Below are positions 33,109-42,726 of a stretch of DNA of 64,000 nucleotides, piece by piece. The translations under genes and the position numbers were made by a program. Source of the DNA: Methylobacterium sp. J-030 (GTDB lineage: Bacteria > Pseudomonadota > Alphaproteobacteria > Rhizobiales > Beijerinckiaceae); the NCBI RefSeq assembly GCF_022829545.1, contig NZ_JAKSYM010000084.1, positions 48,557 to 112,556 on the forward strand. The letters are read 5' to 3'. The notes under the pieces are model-generated. The model worked only from the letters and a program-made list of their open reading frames with translations, did no database searches and had not been told where the DNA came from. How positions within the stretch are numbered: position 1 is the stretch's first letter; each line of letters begins with the position of its first letter.

Positions 33109-34197
33109 ATGTTCATCGGCCCGACCCTGGGGCGGTATTTCGCCGCCCGCTTCGCCCGCACGGTGCTGGGCGTCTTCGTCACCGTCTTCGCGCTGGTCTA
33201 CACCCTCGACTTCGTGGAGCTGCTGCGCCGCGCCGGCGAGACCCAGGGCGCCTCCACTGGGCTGATGGCGCAGCTTTCCCTCTACCGCACCCCGGCGGTG
33301 GCCGAGGGCGTGCTTCCCTTCGCGGTGCTGTTCGGCTCGATGGCGACCCTGCTCCAGCTCTCGCGCAAGCTGGAGCTGGTGGTGGCCCGCGCGGCCGGGA
33401 TCTCCGCGTGGCAGTTCCTGCAGCCCGGGATCTTCGTGGCGCTGGCGCTGGGCGCTCTCGCGGTCGGGGTCTACAACCCCGTGTCGGCGCTGCTGAAGCA
33501 GCGCTCCACCGAGATCGAAGCGAAGATCTTCGCCAAGGCCACAAAGGCCAGCTCGGGCAAGGACCTGTGGATCCGCCAGAAGGGCATCGACGGCGAGGCG
33601 ATCCTGCGCGCCGAGACCGCGATCGAGGGCACCACGACCCTGTCGGGCGTCTCGGTCTTCGCCTTCGACGCGGCCGGCAAGTTCGTCGACCAGTTGGTCG
33701 CCGCCCGGGCCACGCTTCACGACGGCTACTGGGAGCTGTCCGACGTGCGCGTCCTCACGCCGGACGCGCCGCCTGAGTCGTTCGACACCTACCTGATTGC
33801 CTCGAACCTCGACCTCGGGCAGGTCCGCCAGCGCTTCACCCCCCCGGAATCTGTGCCTTTCTGGCAACTTCCCACAACGATCGCACGCACCGAACGGGCC
33901 GGTTTGGACGCCACCCGATACCGTCTTCAGTACGATGTCCTGTGGGCAAGACCGGTCCTGTTCGTGGCGATGGTGCTCGTGGCCGCAACCGTTTCCTTAC
34001 GGTTCTTCCGCTTTGGTGGTGTCGGCAAACTCGTCCTCGGAGGCGTCGCGGCCGGCTTCGCCCTCTACGTGATCCGCCAGGTCATGGAGGGGCTCGGATC
34101 GTCCGGACTCGTCGCCGCACCGGTGGCGGCCTGGTTCCCCGCCGTGGTAGGCAGTCTTCTCGGTACGCTCACGCTTCTGTACCAGGAAGACGGCTGA
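33109..34197 (+). CDS. lptG: LPS export permease LptG
   Basis: Partner of LptF in the LPS export ABC transporter. The 362-residue protein has the same topology: N-terminal helix (TVLGVFVTVFALVYTLDF), LPFAVLFGSMATLLQLSRKLELVVARAAGISAWQFL with the coupling helix, a periplasmic domain (about 125-260), and C-terminal helices (LFVAMVLVAATVSLRFFR). The gene lies 7 bp after lptF and is followed by lptD. ATPase lptB and lptA/lptC are not in the window. Confidence 0.94.
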   Translation: MFIGPTLGRYFAARFARTVLGVFVTVFALVYTLDFVELLRRAGETQGASTGLMAQLSLYRTPAVAEGVLPFAVLFGSMATLLQLSRKLELVVARAAGISAWQFLQPGIFVALALGALAVGVYNPVSALLKQRSTEIEAKIFAKATKASSGKDLWIRQKGIDGEAILRAETAIEGTTTLSGVSVFAFDAAGKFVDQLVAARATLHDGYWELSDVRVLTPDAPPESFDTYLIASNLDLGQVRQRFTPPESVPFWQLPTTIARTERAGLDATRYRLQYDVLWARPVLFVAMVLVAATVSLRFFRFGGVGKLVLGGVAAGFALYVIRQVMEGLGSSGLVAAPVAAWFPAVVGSLLGTLTLLYQEDG

Positions 34198-34274
34198 GGC
34201 TCGCGATCCCTCGCGGGCAGGGAGACCGGTGGTGGGGTTGGTGGCGGTCGACGTCACAGGGGTTGGGACACGCG

Positions 34275-36854
34275 TTGCGTAAGGTCGCCGACATCCTGCG
34301 GAAGGCGGGTTTCCTGGCCATGCTGGCGCTCGCGGCGCCGCTGGCGGGTGGCCTGTCGGCGCACGCGCAAGCGCTGCCCGAACTCCGGACCGGCAAGCCC
34401 GGCGACAAGCTGCTCGTCGAGGCCGACGAGCTGATCTACGACAACGACCACAGCACGGTGACGGCGCGTGGCAACGCCGAGCTGCATTACGGTCCTCGCA
34501 CCCTCCAGGCCGACCGGGTGCGCTACGACCGGAACACCGGCCGGGTCTTCGCCGAGGGCAATGTCCGCCTCACCGAGGCCGATGGCGGGGTCGTCACCGG
34601 CGAACGCATGGAGCTGACCGACGACTTCAAGACCGGCTTCGTCGACGCCTTCCGAGGCCAGCAGACCGTGCAGCGCAAGTTCGAGACCGTGCGCACCCGC
34701 TTCTCCGCGCCCCGGGCCGAGCGCCTGAACGGCGAGCAGACGAGCTTCGAGTCCGGCAGCTACACGGCCTGCGAACCCTGCAAGGACCATCCGGAGACGC
34801 CGCCGCTCTGGCAGATCAAGGCGCAGAAGATCATCCACGACAACCAGACCCACACGGTCTACTTCGACGACTCGACCCTGGAACTGGCCGGGATCCCGGT
34901 CGCCTACCTGCCGTATTTCGAGGCGCCCGACCCGACGGTGAAGCGCAAGACCGGCTTCCTGACGCCGCGCTTTGTCAGCACGACGGCGCTCGGCACCGGC
35001 GTGTCGCTTCCGTATTTCGTCGATCTCGCGCCGGACTACGACCTGACCCTGACGCCGACCGTGCTGAGCCGCCAGGGCGTCCTGGCGCAGGGCGAGTTCC
35101 GCCAGCGGGTCGACAACGGCTTCTACAATCTGCGCCTGTCCGGCATCTCGCAGACGACGCCCTCGGCCTTCCTGCCGAGCCCGCTCGGCGCCGGCGAGCG
35201 CGACTTCCGCGGCTCGATCGAGTCCCAGGGCCGGTTCTACATCAATCCCCGCTGGCGGACCGGTTGGGACCTCGTCGGCGTCACCGACAAGTGGTTCCTC
35301 GACAATTACCGGATCCGCAACCAGAACATCACCACGGACTATTTCCGCGAGGCGACCTCGACCGCCTACCTGATCGGACAGGGCGACCGCTCGTGGTTCG
35401 AGGCGCGGGGCTACTACTTCAAGGGCCTGTCGAGCTTCGACTGGCAGAAGCAGCAGCCGATCGTCGCCCCGGTGATCGACTACGACAAGCGCGTCAACGG
35501 TCCAGCCGAGGTCGGCGGCGAGGTGCGCTTCCAGGCCAACATCACCAGCCTGAACCGCGAGACGACGCAGTTCCAGGGGCTGCCGCGCACCGCGAGCTAC
35601 CTGTTCTCGCCGAGCGTCAACGGCGTCAGCTTCCCGCTCTACCAGACCTGCACGGTGTTCCAGCGCGGCACCTGCGCGATCCAGGGGCTCGCCGGCAACA
35701 ACACCCGCGCCTCCGCGGAACTCTCCTGGCGGCGCAGCTTCATCGACGATCTGGGCCAGAAGTTCACGCCCTTCGCCTATCTGCGCACCGACGCATTCTT
35801 CAACAGCACGAGCTTCTCGGGCTATCAGAACGACCTCGTCCCGCAGGTCGCCCATGTCGACCAGGGATTGGCCGGCCGGGTGATGCCGGCGATCGGCCTC
35901 GATTACCGCTATCCGTTCGTGGCCAATTTCGGCGCGCTCGGCGTCCACACCCTGGAGCCGATCGGCCAGATCATCGCGCGCCCGTCCGAGACGCGGATCG
36001 GCCGCCTGCCCAACGAGGACGCGCAGAGCCTCGTCTTCGACGACACCTCGCTGTTCGAATGGGACAAGTTCTCGGGCTACGATCGCGTCGAGGGCGGCGT
36101 GCGCACCAATCTCGGCGGCCAGTATTCCGTCGTGACGCCGTCGGGCTGGTACGCCAACGTCCTGTTCGGCGAGTCCATTCAGCTCGCGGGCGTGAACTCG
36201 TTCCGCCGGGGCGACATCGCCGATGTCGGCCTCGATTCCGGACTGGAGACCCAGCGGTCGGACTTCGTGGGCCGGTTCCAGGTGTCGCCGAACCAGAACA
36301 TCACGTTCATCACCCGGGCGCGGTTCAACCAGGCCGATTTCCACGTCGCCCGCCTCGAGACCGGCGCGACGGCCCGATTCGCGCCGTTCCTGCCGCTGAC
36401 GCTATCGGCCTTCTACTCGTACTACGAGGCACAGCCGCTGCTGGGCTACAGCCACTACCGCGAGGGCATCACCGCCACCGCGACCTACAACATCACGCCG
36501 AACTGGTTCATCACCGGCTCGCTGCTGGTCGACCTGACCCACTACCTCGACGTGCGCAACACCTACCAGGACGCGCTGACGAGCTACCTCGCGAACCCGG
36601 TCGGCACCGTGCCGGTCTACGAGAACCCGGGCCGGTTCTACCTCTCGGGGGCGAGCTTCGGCGGCGGCTATCAGGATGAGTGCACCACCGTCTCGCTGAA
36701 CTACATCAACTCGCCGATCGCGACCGCGACGGGCGTGCGCGAGCGCAATCAGACGGTGCTGCTGCGCGTCGAGCTCAAGACCCTGGGCGAGGCGGACCTG
36801 CGCCAGAACGTCGGCACGGCCACCACGGCGGACGGCATCGCATCGGTGCGGTGA
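34275..36854 (+). CDS. lptD: LPS assembly protein LptD
   Basis: LptD inserts LPS into the outer leaflet of the outer membrane together with LptE. The protein (about 860 residues) has a signal peptide (LAMLALAAPLAGGLSAHAQA), an OstA-type periplasmic jellyroll (VEADELIYDNDHSTVTARGN through about residue 170) and a large beta barrel. Cysteines in YTACEPCKDHPE and QDECTTVSLNY may form the family's disulfides. No ATG precedes the signal peptide well; a TTG at 34275 (or 34263) is assumed, an ATG at 34320 would cut into the signal. The usual downstream surA is absent. Confidence 0.92.
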   Translation: MRKVADILRKAGFLAMLALAAPLAGGLSAHAQALPELRTGKPGDKLLVEADELIYDNDHSTVTARGNAELHYGPRTLQADRVRYDRNTGRVFAEGNVRLTEADGGVVTGERMELTDDFKTGFVDAFRGQQTVQRKFETVRTRFSAPRAERLNGEQTSFESGSYTACEPCKDHPETPPLWQIKAQKIIHDNQTHTVYFDDSTLELAGIPVAYLPYFEAPDPTVKRKTGFLTPRFVSTTALGTGVSLPYFVDLAPDYDLTLTPTVLSRQGVLAQGEFRQRVDNGFYNLRLSGISQTTPSAFLPSPLGAGERDFRGSIESQGRFYINPRWRTGWDLVGVTDKWFLDNYRIRNQNITTDYFREATSTAYLIGQGDRSWFEARGYYFKGLSSFDWQKQQPIVAPVIDYDKRVNGPAEVGGEVRFQANITSLNRETTQFQGLPRTASYLFSPSVNGVSFPLYQTCTVFQRGTCAIQGLAGNNTRASAELSWRRSFIDDLGQKFTPFAYLRTDAFFNSTSFSGYQNDLVPQVAHVDQGLAGRVMPAIGLDYRYPFVANFGALGVHTLEPIGQIIARPSETRIGRLPNEDAQSLVFDDTSLFEWDKFSGYDRVEGGVRTNLGGQYSVVTPSGWYANVLFGESIQLAGVNSFRRGDIADVGLDSGLETQRSDFVGRFQVSPNQNITFITRARFNQADFHVARLETGATARFAPFLPLTLSAFYSYYEAQPLLGYSHYREGITATATYNITPNWFITGSLLVDLTHYLDVRNTYQDALTSYLANPVGTVPVYENPGRFYLSGASFGGGYQDECTTVSLNYINSPIATATGVRERNQTVLLRVELKTLGEADLRQNVGTATTADGIASVR

Positions 36855-36904
36855 GCAGGGGCGGCGCAGATGCGCCCGCGGCCGGCCGGCGCTATAGACC
36901 CCCC

Positions 36905-38020
36905 ATGCCGCCCCTTGCCCTCACCCTCGGAGACCCCGCCGGGATCGGACCGGAACTGGCGCTCAGCGCCTGGCTCGGGCGCGGCGGCGCGGATCCGCTG
37001 CCGCCCTTCTTCCTCGTGGGCGATCCCGCCTTCATCGAGCGCCTCGCGCACCGCCTCAACCGCCCCGTCCCGGTGGCCGAGGCCGATCCCGAGACCGCCG
37101 CGGCGGTGTTTCCCCACGCCCTGCCGGTGGTGCCGCTGCCGAGCGGGGCGCTCGTCGCCGCCGAGCCCGGCGTGCCGGACACCGTGAATGCCGGCGCGAC
37201 CATCGAGTCGATCACGGCGGCGGTCGGCTTCGTGAAGGCCGGGCGCGCCAGCGCGGTCGTCACCAACCCCATCGCCAAGTTCGTGCTGACGCGGACCGGC
37301 TTCGCCCATCCCGGTCACACCGAGTTCCTGGCCGCCCTGGCGGTGCCCCCCAGCCTCACGCCGCCGCGGCCGGTGATGATGATCTGGAGCGAGGAACTGT
37401 CGGTCGTCCCGGTGACGATCCACGTGCCCCTCAGGGACGTGCCAGGCCTTCTCACGCAGGCGCTGGTGGAGGAGACTGCCACGATCGTCGCCCGGGACCT
37501 GCAGCAAAGATTCCGCCTGCCCGAGCCGCGCCTGGTGCTCGCCGGCCTGAACCCTCATGCAGGCGAGGCCGGCACGATCGGCCACGAGGATCGCGACGTG
37601 CTCGCCCCCGCGGTGGCCCGGCTGCGCGCCGCCGGGATCGACATCCGCGGGCCGCTGCCCGCCGACACTTTGTTCCACGCCCGCGCCCGCGCGACCTACG
37701 ACGTCGCCCTGGCGCCGACCCACGATCAGGCCCTGATCCCGATCAAGACGATCGCATTCGATGACGGCGTGAACGTCACCCTGGGGCTGCCGTTCGTGCG
37801 CACCTCGCCGGACCACGGTACCGCCTTCGACATCGCCGGCCGGGGGATCGCGCGCCCGGACAGCCTGATGGCCGCCTTGCGCCTCGCCGCCCGGCTCGCC
37901 GCCAACGCGGCCGGTCGCGCCGGGACGCCCGGCGGCACCGAAATCGTCCCGTTCAACATCTACGCCGGACGGCCCCGGCCCGTGGGCGCCCGCCACTTCG
38001 ACCCCGAGGACGAGCTGTGA
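36905..38020 (+). CDS. pdxA: 4-hydroxythreonine-4-phosphate dehydrogenase
   Basis: PdxA oxidises 4-phosphohydroxy-L-threonine on the way to pyridoxal phosphate. The 371-residue protein starts [20 protein letters not shown] and has the metal-binding [12 protein letters not shown], a second His in [14 protein letters not shown] and the third in [15 protein letters not shown]. It lies 50 bp after lptD and its stop overlaps the rsmA start by GTGA. Confidence 0.95.
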   Translation: MPPLALTLGDPAGIGPELALSAWLGRGGADPLPPFFLVGDPAFIERLAHRLNRPVPVAEADPETAAAVFPHALPVVPLPSGALVAAEPGVPDTVNAGATIESITAAVGFVKAGRASAVVTNPIAKFVLTRTGFAHPGHTEFLAALAVPPSLTPPRPVMMIWSEELSVVPVTIHVPLRDVPGLLTQALVEETATIVARDLQQRFRLPEPRLVLAGLNPHAGEAGTIGHEDRDVLAPAVARLRAAGIDIRGPLPADTLFHARARATYDVALAPTHDQALIPIKTIAFDDGVNVTLGLPFVRTSPDHGTAFDIAGRGIARPDSLMAALRLAARLAANAAGRAGTPGGTEIVPFNIYAGRPRPVGARHFDPEDEL

Positions 38021-38895
38021 GCGCCGGGGACGGTCTGCCCCCGCTCCGGGATGTCGTCGCCCGGCACGGGTTGGAGCCCCGGAAGGCGCTCGGCCAGAAT
38101 TTTCTGTACGATCTCAACCTCACCGGCCGGATCGCCCGCGCCGCGGGTCCGCTCGACGGCGTGACGGTGGTGGAGGTCGGCCCGGGACCCGGCGGCCTGA
38201 CCCGGGCGCTGCTGGCCGAGGGCGCCGCCCGCGTGGTGGCGATCGAGCGCGATCCCCGCGCCCTGCCGGCGCTCGCCGAGATCGCCGCTCACTATCCCGG
38301 GCGACTCGAGGTTGTCGACGCCGACGCCCTCGCGTTCGATCCGCGGCCGCTGATCGGCTCCGGGCCGGCCCGGATCGTCGCCAACCTGCCCTACAATGTC
38401 GGCACGGCCCTGCTCACGGGCTGGCTCGCTGGCGAGGCGTGGCCACCCTGGTGGGATCAAGCGGTGCTGATGTTCCAGCGCGAGGTGGCGGAGCGGATCG
38501 TTGCCAGCCCCGAGGAGCGGGCGGATTACGGTCGGCTCGGCGTTCTGTGCGGCTGGCGCAGCGAGGCCGAGATCCTGTTCGACGTCAGCCCTTCGGCCTT
38601 CGTGCCGCCACCCAAGGTCACGTCGAGCGTGGTCCGGCTGGTGCCGCGGGCTGCGCCCCTTCCCTGCCGGGCCGGCGCCCTGGAGGCCGTGACCCGCGCG
38701 GCCTTCGGCCAGCGCCGCAAGATGCTGCGCCAGAGCCTGAAAGCTCTGACGCCGGAGGCCGGCCGCCTGCTCGAGGCGGCGGGCCTCATCGAGACGGCGC
38801 GGGCGGAAGAGGTTCCCGTGGCGGGATTCGTGAAACTCGCCACCCTGTGGGACGCCCACAAGAAAACCGGCACCGCTCTGGCGGCGCCGGCTTGA
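38017..38895 (+). CDS. rsmA: 16S rRNA dimethyladenosine transferase
   Basis: RsmA (KsgA) dimethylates two adjacent adenines in helix 45 of 16S rRNA. The 292-residue protein shows [20 protein letters not shown], the SAM-binding [19 protein letters not shown] and the catalytic [14 protein letters not shown]. It starts at a GTG inside GTGA overlapping the pdxA stop, so the pair is translationally coupled. It is convergent with the Tim44-like gene, 38 bp away. Confidence 0.95.
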   Translation: MSAGDGLPPLRDVVARHGLEPRKALGQNFLYDLNLTGRIARAAGPLDGVTVVEVGPGPGGLTRALLAEGAARVVAIERDPRALPALAEIAAHYPGRLEVVDADALAFDPRPLIGSGPARIVANLPYNVGTALLTGWLAGEAWPPWWDQAVLMFQREVAERIVASPEERADYGRLGVLCGWRSEAEILFDVSPSAFVPPPKVTSSVVRLVPRAAPLPCRAGALEAVTRAAFGQRRKMLRQSLKALTPEAGRLLEAAGLIETARAEEVPVAGFVKLATLWDAHKKTGTALAAPA

Positions 38896-38933
38896 CGGAA
38901 GCGACCCCGGCTCCGGCCGGGCCGCGTCTCCGG

Positions 38934-39881
38934 TCAGCGGGTCTGCTGGATCGCCGACAGGACCCAGCCGCGGCCGGGCTGACGCTGGAAGGTCCACAGC
39001 TCGGTGGCCTCCGACGAGTCCGTCTGCACGATCCGGCCGCCGGCCCGCTCCACCATCACGTCCTTGAGGGCGTAGCGCATCGCCACGGTGGCGTATTCGG
39101 TACGATCCTCCGCCCAGGCCTCCGCGAGGTCGCCCTGCAGCAGCTTCACGTCCGAGATCTTGTTGACCACGCCGCGGGCCGCGTTGTTGCGCAGCTCCTC
39201 GTCGAAGTAGCTCACCATTTCCGGCGTCGAGAGGTTGCCGAGGGTCACCCGGTCCTCGCGGGAATAGGCGTCCTGGATGTCGCCGAGCAGCCGCTCGAAC
39301 GCCTGAAAGTCGTTCGGGCCGACCTGCACCGGGCGGGTCTGCGGCGGACGCTGGCCGCCGAACGTGCCGGGGCCGCCGGGCGCGCCGCCCGGACCCTGCT
39401 GGCCGTCGAGGGATGAGCGCGCGTAGGGCGCGCCCGCACCGGCCGGCTCGTTCCGGCGCCGGAAGAAGCGCAGGGCCAGCATCACCACCACGACGACCAG
39501 CCCGACCTGGAACAGCAGGCCGATCATCGAGGCGAGGCCGCCGAGGCCGCCGAAGAAGCCACCGCCGAGCAGCGCGCCGATCAGGCCGGCGCCGAGCAGG
39601 CCCGCGAAGAAGCCGCCGCCGAACCGGCGACCCTGTGCCGGCGCCTGCATGCCGGGGCTACCCATGCCGGGGGACGGCGCGGTCTGCGAGCGCTGCATCG
39701 TCATGCCGCCACCCGGCGCGGTTGGCGTTGCCGAGGGGGCCGTGAAGGTGCGCGAGCCGCGCGAGCCCATGGATCCGCCGCCGCCCGGACGGGCTTCGAC
39801 GCCGGGCGCCGCGACGGTCAGCGCCGTGGCCAGCGCCAGAAGGGCGGCCACACGCCGGCGGCGCGAAATCTGAGTCAACAT
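38934..39881 (-). CDS. Tim44-like domain protein
   Basis: A 315-residue exported or anchored protein. Signal peptide at about 10-30 (VAALLALATALTVAAPGVEA), Gly/Pro/Met-rich linker, glycine-rich hydrophobic stretch (about 88-115, FAGLLGAGLIGALLGGGFFG) and a membrane helix (LLFQVGLVVVVVMLALRFF). The C-terminal Tim44-like domain (about 185-315) includes FQAFERLLGDIQDAYSREDR and VNKISDVKLLQGDLAEAWAE. Bacterial members have poorly known roles in the envelope. Confidence 0.88.
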   Translation of the reverse strand: MLTQISRRRRVAALLALATALTVAAPGVEARPGGGGSMGSRGSRTFTAPSATPTAPGGGMTMQRSQTAPSPGMGSPGMQAPAQGRRFGGGFFAGLLGAGLIGALLGGGFFGGLGGLASMIGLLFQVGLVVVVVMLALRFFRRRNEPAGAGAPYARSSLDGQQGPGGAPGGPGTFGGQRPPQTRPVQVGPNDFQAFERLLGDIQDAYSREDRVTLGNLSTPEMVSYFDEELRNNAARGVVNKISDVKLLQGDLAEAWAEDRTEYATVAMRYALKDVMVERAGGRIVQTDSSEATELWTFQRQPGRGWVLSAIQQTR

Positions 39882-40192
39882 GAACAGGCCCCTGGGGACG
39901 AGAACCGAACGGCGCGGAACGCCAGCAACAATATGGGAACGGCTGAGGCGGGGTTTTAGTCCTGCACCCGCGACCGCGCGGTGACGTTCGTCAGTCTCGG
40001 CCGCGAAGCCGGATCGCGCGACCGCGTTCGCCCGTCAACCGAACTCCGGCATGCCTATCCCAGCCGGCCTGCCGAGGTTGTGCTGTCGGGCGTCGGCGCC
40101 GATCCATCAAGGGCGAGCGACACTCCGACCGCGGGTTTCGGTGGAGGCGCACCCTCGGGAGGGCCGGTCGCACGTCCCCGGTTGACGATATG
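39882..40192. other. Intergenic region without recognised gene
   Basis: 311 bp between the start of the Tim44-like gene and the 3' end of the acyltransferase gene, both on the minus strand. It should hold the promoter of the Tim44-like gene. The frames crossing it are Arg/Pro-rich and lack family likeness. No repeat or RNA gene was seen. Confidence 0.4.
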
Positions 40193-41332
40193 CTACCGCC
40201 GCCGCAGCGCCCGCTTCGCAACGGCGCGCGCTTCCTGCTCGAACCGGGCAAGGCGCAGCCGTCGCTCCAGGGAGAGCATATGGTATCCTGGCGGCAGCGC
40301 GATGATCTCTGCGATGGCGGTTCGGTCCCGGTAAAGGCTCTCCAGGGCCGAGCCGTCGAGCGTCGCCGAGTCGAGCCGATCCGCGAAACCGGTCTCATGA
40401 CAGGCGCGCACGATCTCGGCCTCCATGAGCAGTCCCGGGGCGTGACTGCGCAATGCCTCGTCGTAGGCGGTCTTCAGAAGCGTGGCCGTGCCAGCGCCGA
40501 CCAGCGCGAGGCTGACCGCGACGGGCCGCCCGTCGAGGGTGAGCGCGTCCGCCCGGACGCCGACCGGGCCTGCCTGGTCCGCGAACAGGGCTCCGGCGAG
40601 CGCTTCGGTCTCCGGCCGGCAGGCCATGGCGGTGCCGGCCTGCCCTTTCCAGCCGGCGCGCTCCAGTTCGAGGAACGCCGCGACCAGTCGGGAGAGGTCC
40701 GCCCCCGACATTGCGGTCGTGAACGCAACGCTGCCGGCCTCCGAGAGGCGGCGGGCCCGGCGGCGCAGGTCCTTGAACCGGGACCGGTTCGGATGATCGG
40801 CCAGGAAGGCGTCGTGGTCGGGCCGGCGGTCCATGACCGGACGGTCGAAGGCCGCCACGATGCCTATCCCCCAGCCGCGTGCCCGCATGGCCGACAGCAT
40901 GTCCGGAACCGCCCCCTCCCGGGTCGGCAGCAGCGGCCAGCGCCAGGCCGCGCCGGCGGAAGCCGCCTCGAGGGCGACGACGAGGTCATGGGCGTGCGTG
41001 GCGCGCTCGGGCCCGTCGGCGATCAGGGGCGCCGTGGCCGTCACGAAGGGCGAGAGGAACGGCCGCATCACCCGGCCGCCGAGGCCGGAAAGGTCGCGGG
41101 CCGGCGCACAGGGAAGGAGCGCCGTGAGCCGATCTTCGCGCCGGACGGTGATGAAGCGCAGGCCGGGCGGCACCAATCCAGCCGCCCCGTGCGCCGCCAG
41201 GACGTGCCGCGAGAAGTGGGGATGCGGCTGGGCCGCGGCTTCGAACAGCGCGTCCCAGGCCCGTGCCTCGGGCGCCGCGGCGTCGAAGCCCGAACGGTCC
41301 ACGGGGCGCAGGGCGGCATCGGTGCGGCTCAT
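40193..41332 (-). CDS. CelD/BioF2-type GNAT acyltransferase
   Basis: A 379-residue protein with two GNAT-like halves, as in the CelD/FemAB-like proteins found in polysaccharide loci. The C-terminal half shows FKDLRRRARRLSEAGSVAF, LERAGWKGQAGTAM, VAVSLALVGAGTATLLKTAYDE and APGLLMEAEIVRACHETGF, typical of this family. Substrate unknown; an acyl or aminoacyl transfer to an envelope polymer is inferred from context. Its ATGA start overlaps the stop of the flippase gene, so the two are coupled. Confidence 0.8.
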   Translation of the reverse strand: MSRTDAALRPVDRSGFDAAAPEARAWDALFEAAAQPHPHFSRHVLAAHGAAGLVPPGLRFITVRREDRLTALLPCAPARDLSGLGGRVMRPFLSPFVTATAPLIADGPERATHAHDLVVALEAASAGAAWRWPLLPTREGAVPDMLSAMRARGWGIGIVAAFDRPVMDRRPDHDAFLADHPNRSRFKDLRRRARRLSEAGSVAFTTAMSGADLSRLVAAFLELERAGWKGQAGTAMACRPETEALAGALFADQAGPVGVRADALTLDGRPVAVSLALVGAGTATLLKTAYDEALRSHAPGLLMEAEIVRACHETGFADRLDSATLDGSALESLYRDRTAIAEIIALPPGYHMLSLERRLRLARFEQEARAVAKRALRRR

Positions 41333-42693
41333 CGGACGGCTCCCGCGGACCAGATCGGCGTCGGCAGGCCGTGGATCCGGCCGGCGGTGCGGGCCAGAAG
41401 GCCGGCGCGTGCCACGGTGGCGAGCGCCACCGCCACGGCGGCGCCGAGCGCCCCCAGGGCCGGCACCAGAGCGAGGCACAGGCCCGCGGCGGCGATCAGC
41501 GCGCCCGCTGTGATTCCCGCGCAGCGCCGCTCCCCGCCCAGCATCGTCAGGAGATCCTCGCCCGGTCCGAACACGCTCACCGCGACGCTGCCGGCCACGA
41601 GCACGCACAGGATCGGGAAGCTGTCTCCCAGTCGCGCGCCGAACATCGCCAGAAGCAGAGGCGATGCGGCCAGGATCGCGCCGCCGACCGCGAGCGTGGC
41701 AGCCGCGGTCAGGTGCGCCTGACGCCGCACGAGCTCGGCCAGGAGGAACCGGTTCTCCAGCGCGTGGGCTGCGCTGTAGCGCTGGAGCGTCGCCGCGCTG
41801 ACGGCGAAATGCACGAAGACCACGAATTGCTGGATCCGCGTCGCCGCGAAGTAGAGCCCCACTTCGGCCGGGCTCACCAGGGCGCCCAGCACGATGACGT
41901 CGACGAAGGTGAAGCCGGCATTGGCGAGATCGATCGCGGCGATCGGCAGGCTCGTGCCGAGCCAGCTCCGCCAGTGGTAGCGATGCGGTCCGTCCGCCAG
42001 GTCCCTGCGCAGGCGAGCAGCGAGCAAAGTCGCCTGGAGGGCGGTCGCGGCGGTGGCGGCCACCAGCATGCAGCCCATCGCGACCTCGGCGCGCGGCGGG
42101 GCCCCGAGCAGCACCGCCGCGATCATGCAGGCCATCATCAGGGTCTGGCGCAGGAGGTAGGGCGGTGCGATGGCGAGCCCGATCCAGTTCTGGCTGCGCG
42201 CCACGCCCTCCAGATAATCCTGGAGCGCGAAGAGCGGCATCACGCAGAGGGCGACCGCGACCGGTGCCCGGTAGGCCGGCGCGAACAGATCCGGTTCGAG
42301 GAACAGGAGCGCCGCACCGAGGCCGGCCACCGCCAAGGCGGCGCCGCTGGTCATCAGCGCGCCGGCGCGGATGTAGCCCCGAGCGAGGTCGAGATCGCCC
42401 TGCGCCTGGTTGACCGGCACGAACCGGCAGGCACCCTGCGACAGGCCGAGCGTCAGCGTGTGGCCGAGCATCGCGGTCCAGACCCAGACGGACGCGAAGA
42501 TGCCGTAGGCGTCCCAGCCCATCAGCCGCGCCGCCAAAACCTGTGCGCCGTAGGCGAAGCCGGCCGAGCCGACGCGGATCGCGAAGACCGTGAGCGCGAC
42601 GCGTTGCGGCCCGCCGGTGAGCGCGCGCAGGCGTCTGAACGCGCGGATCGGGAGAGCCGTGCCTGACACGTCGCGTTCCACGCCGAACTCCAA
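41329..42693 (-). CDS. Polysaccharide (Wzx-like) flippase
   Basis: A 454-residue inner-membrane protein with about 12-14 hydrophobic segments and the MATE/MVF-type polysaccharide flippase pattern near the N-terminus (RVGSAGFAYGAQVLAARLMG, YGIFASVWVWTAMLGHTLTL). It probably moves lipid-linked glycan units across the inner membrane. It is coupled to the acyltransferase gene and lies 33 bp after the SGNH hydrolase gene, on the same strand. Confidence 0.85.
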   Translation of the reverse strand: MEFGVERDVSGTALPIRAFRRLRALTGGPQRVALTVFAIRVGSAGFAYGAQVLAARLMGWDAYGIFASVWVWTAMLGHTLTLGLSQGACRFVPVNQAQGDLDLARGYIRAGALMTSGAALAVAGLGAALLFLEPDLFAPAYRAPVAVALCVMPLFALQDYLEGVARSQNWIGLAIAPPYLLRQTLMMACMIAAVLLGAPPRAEVAMGCMLVAATAATALQATLLAARLRRDLADGPHRYHWRSWLGTSLPIAAIDLANAGFTFVDVIVLGALVSPAEVGLYFAATRIQQFVVFVHFAVSAATLQRYSAAHALENRFLLAELVRRQAHLTAAATLAVGGAILAASPLLLAMFGARLGDSFPILCVLVAGSVAVSVFGPGEDLLTMLGGERRCAGITAGALIAAAGLCLALVPALGALGAAVAVALATVARAGLLARTAGRIHGLPTPIWSAGAVR

Positions 42694-42726
42694 GGGCGGC
42701 GGAGCGCCGACCTCTGGTTGTCCGGT

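Noticed and set aside
34254..36344. A 696-residue open frame antisense to lptD
   Set aside because: Shadow of lptD; no family likeness and no context for a gene there.
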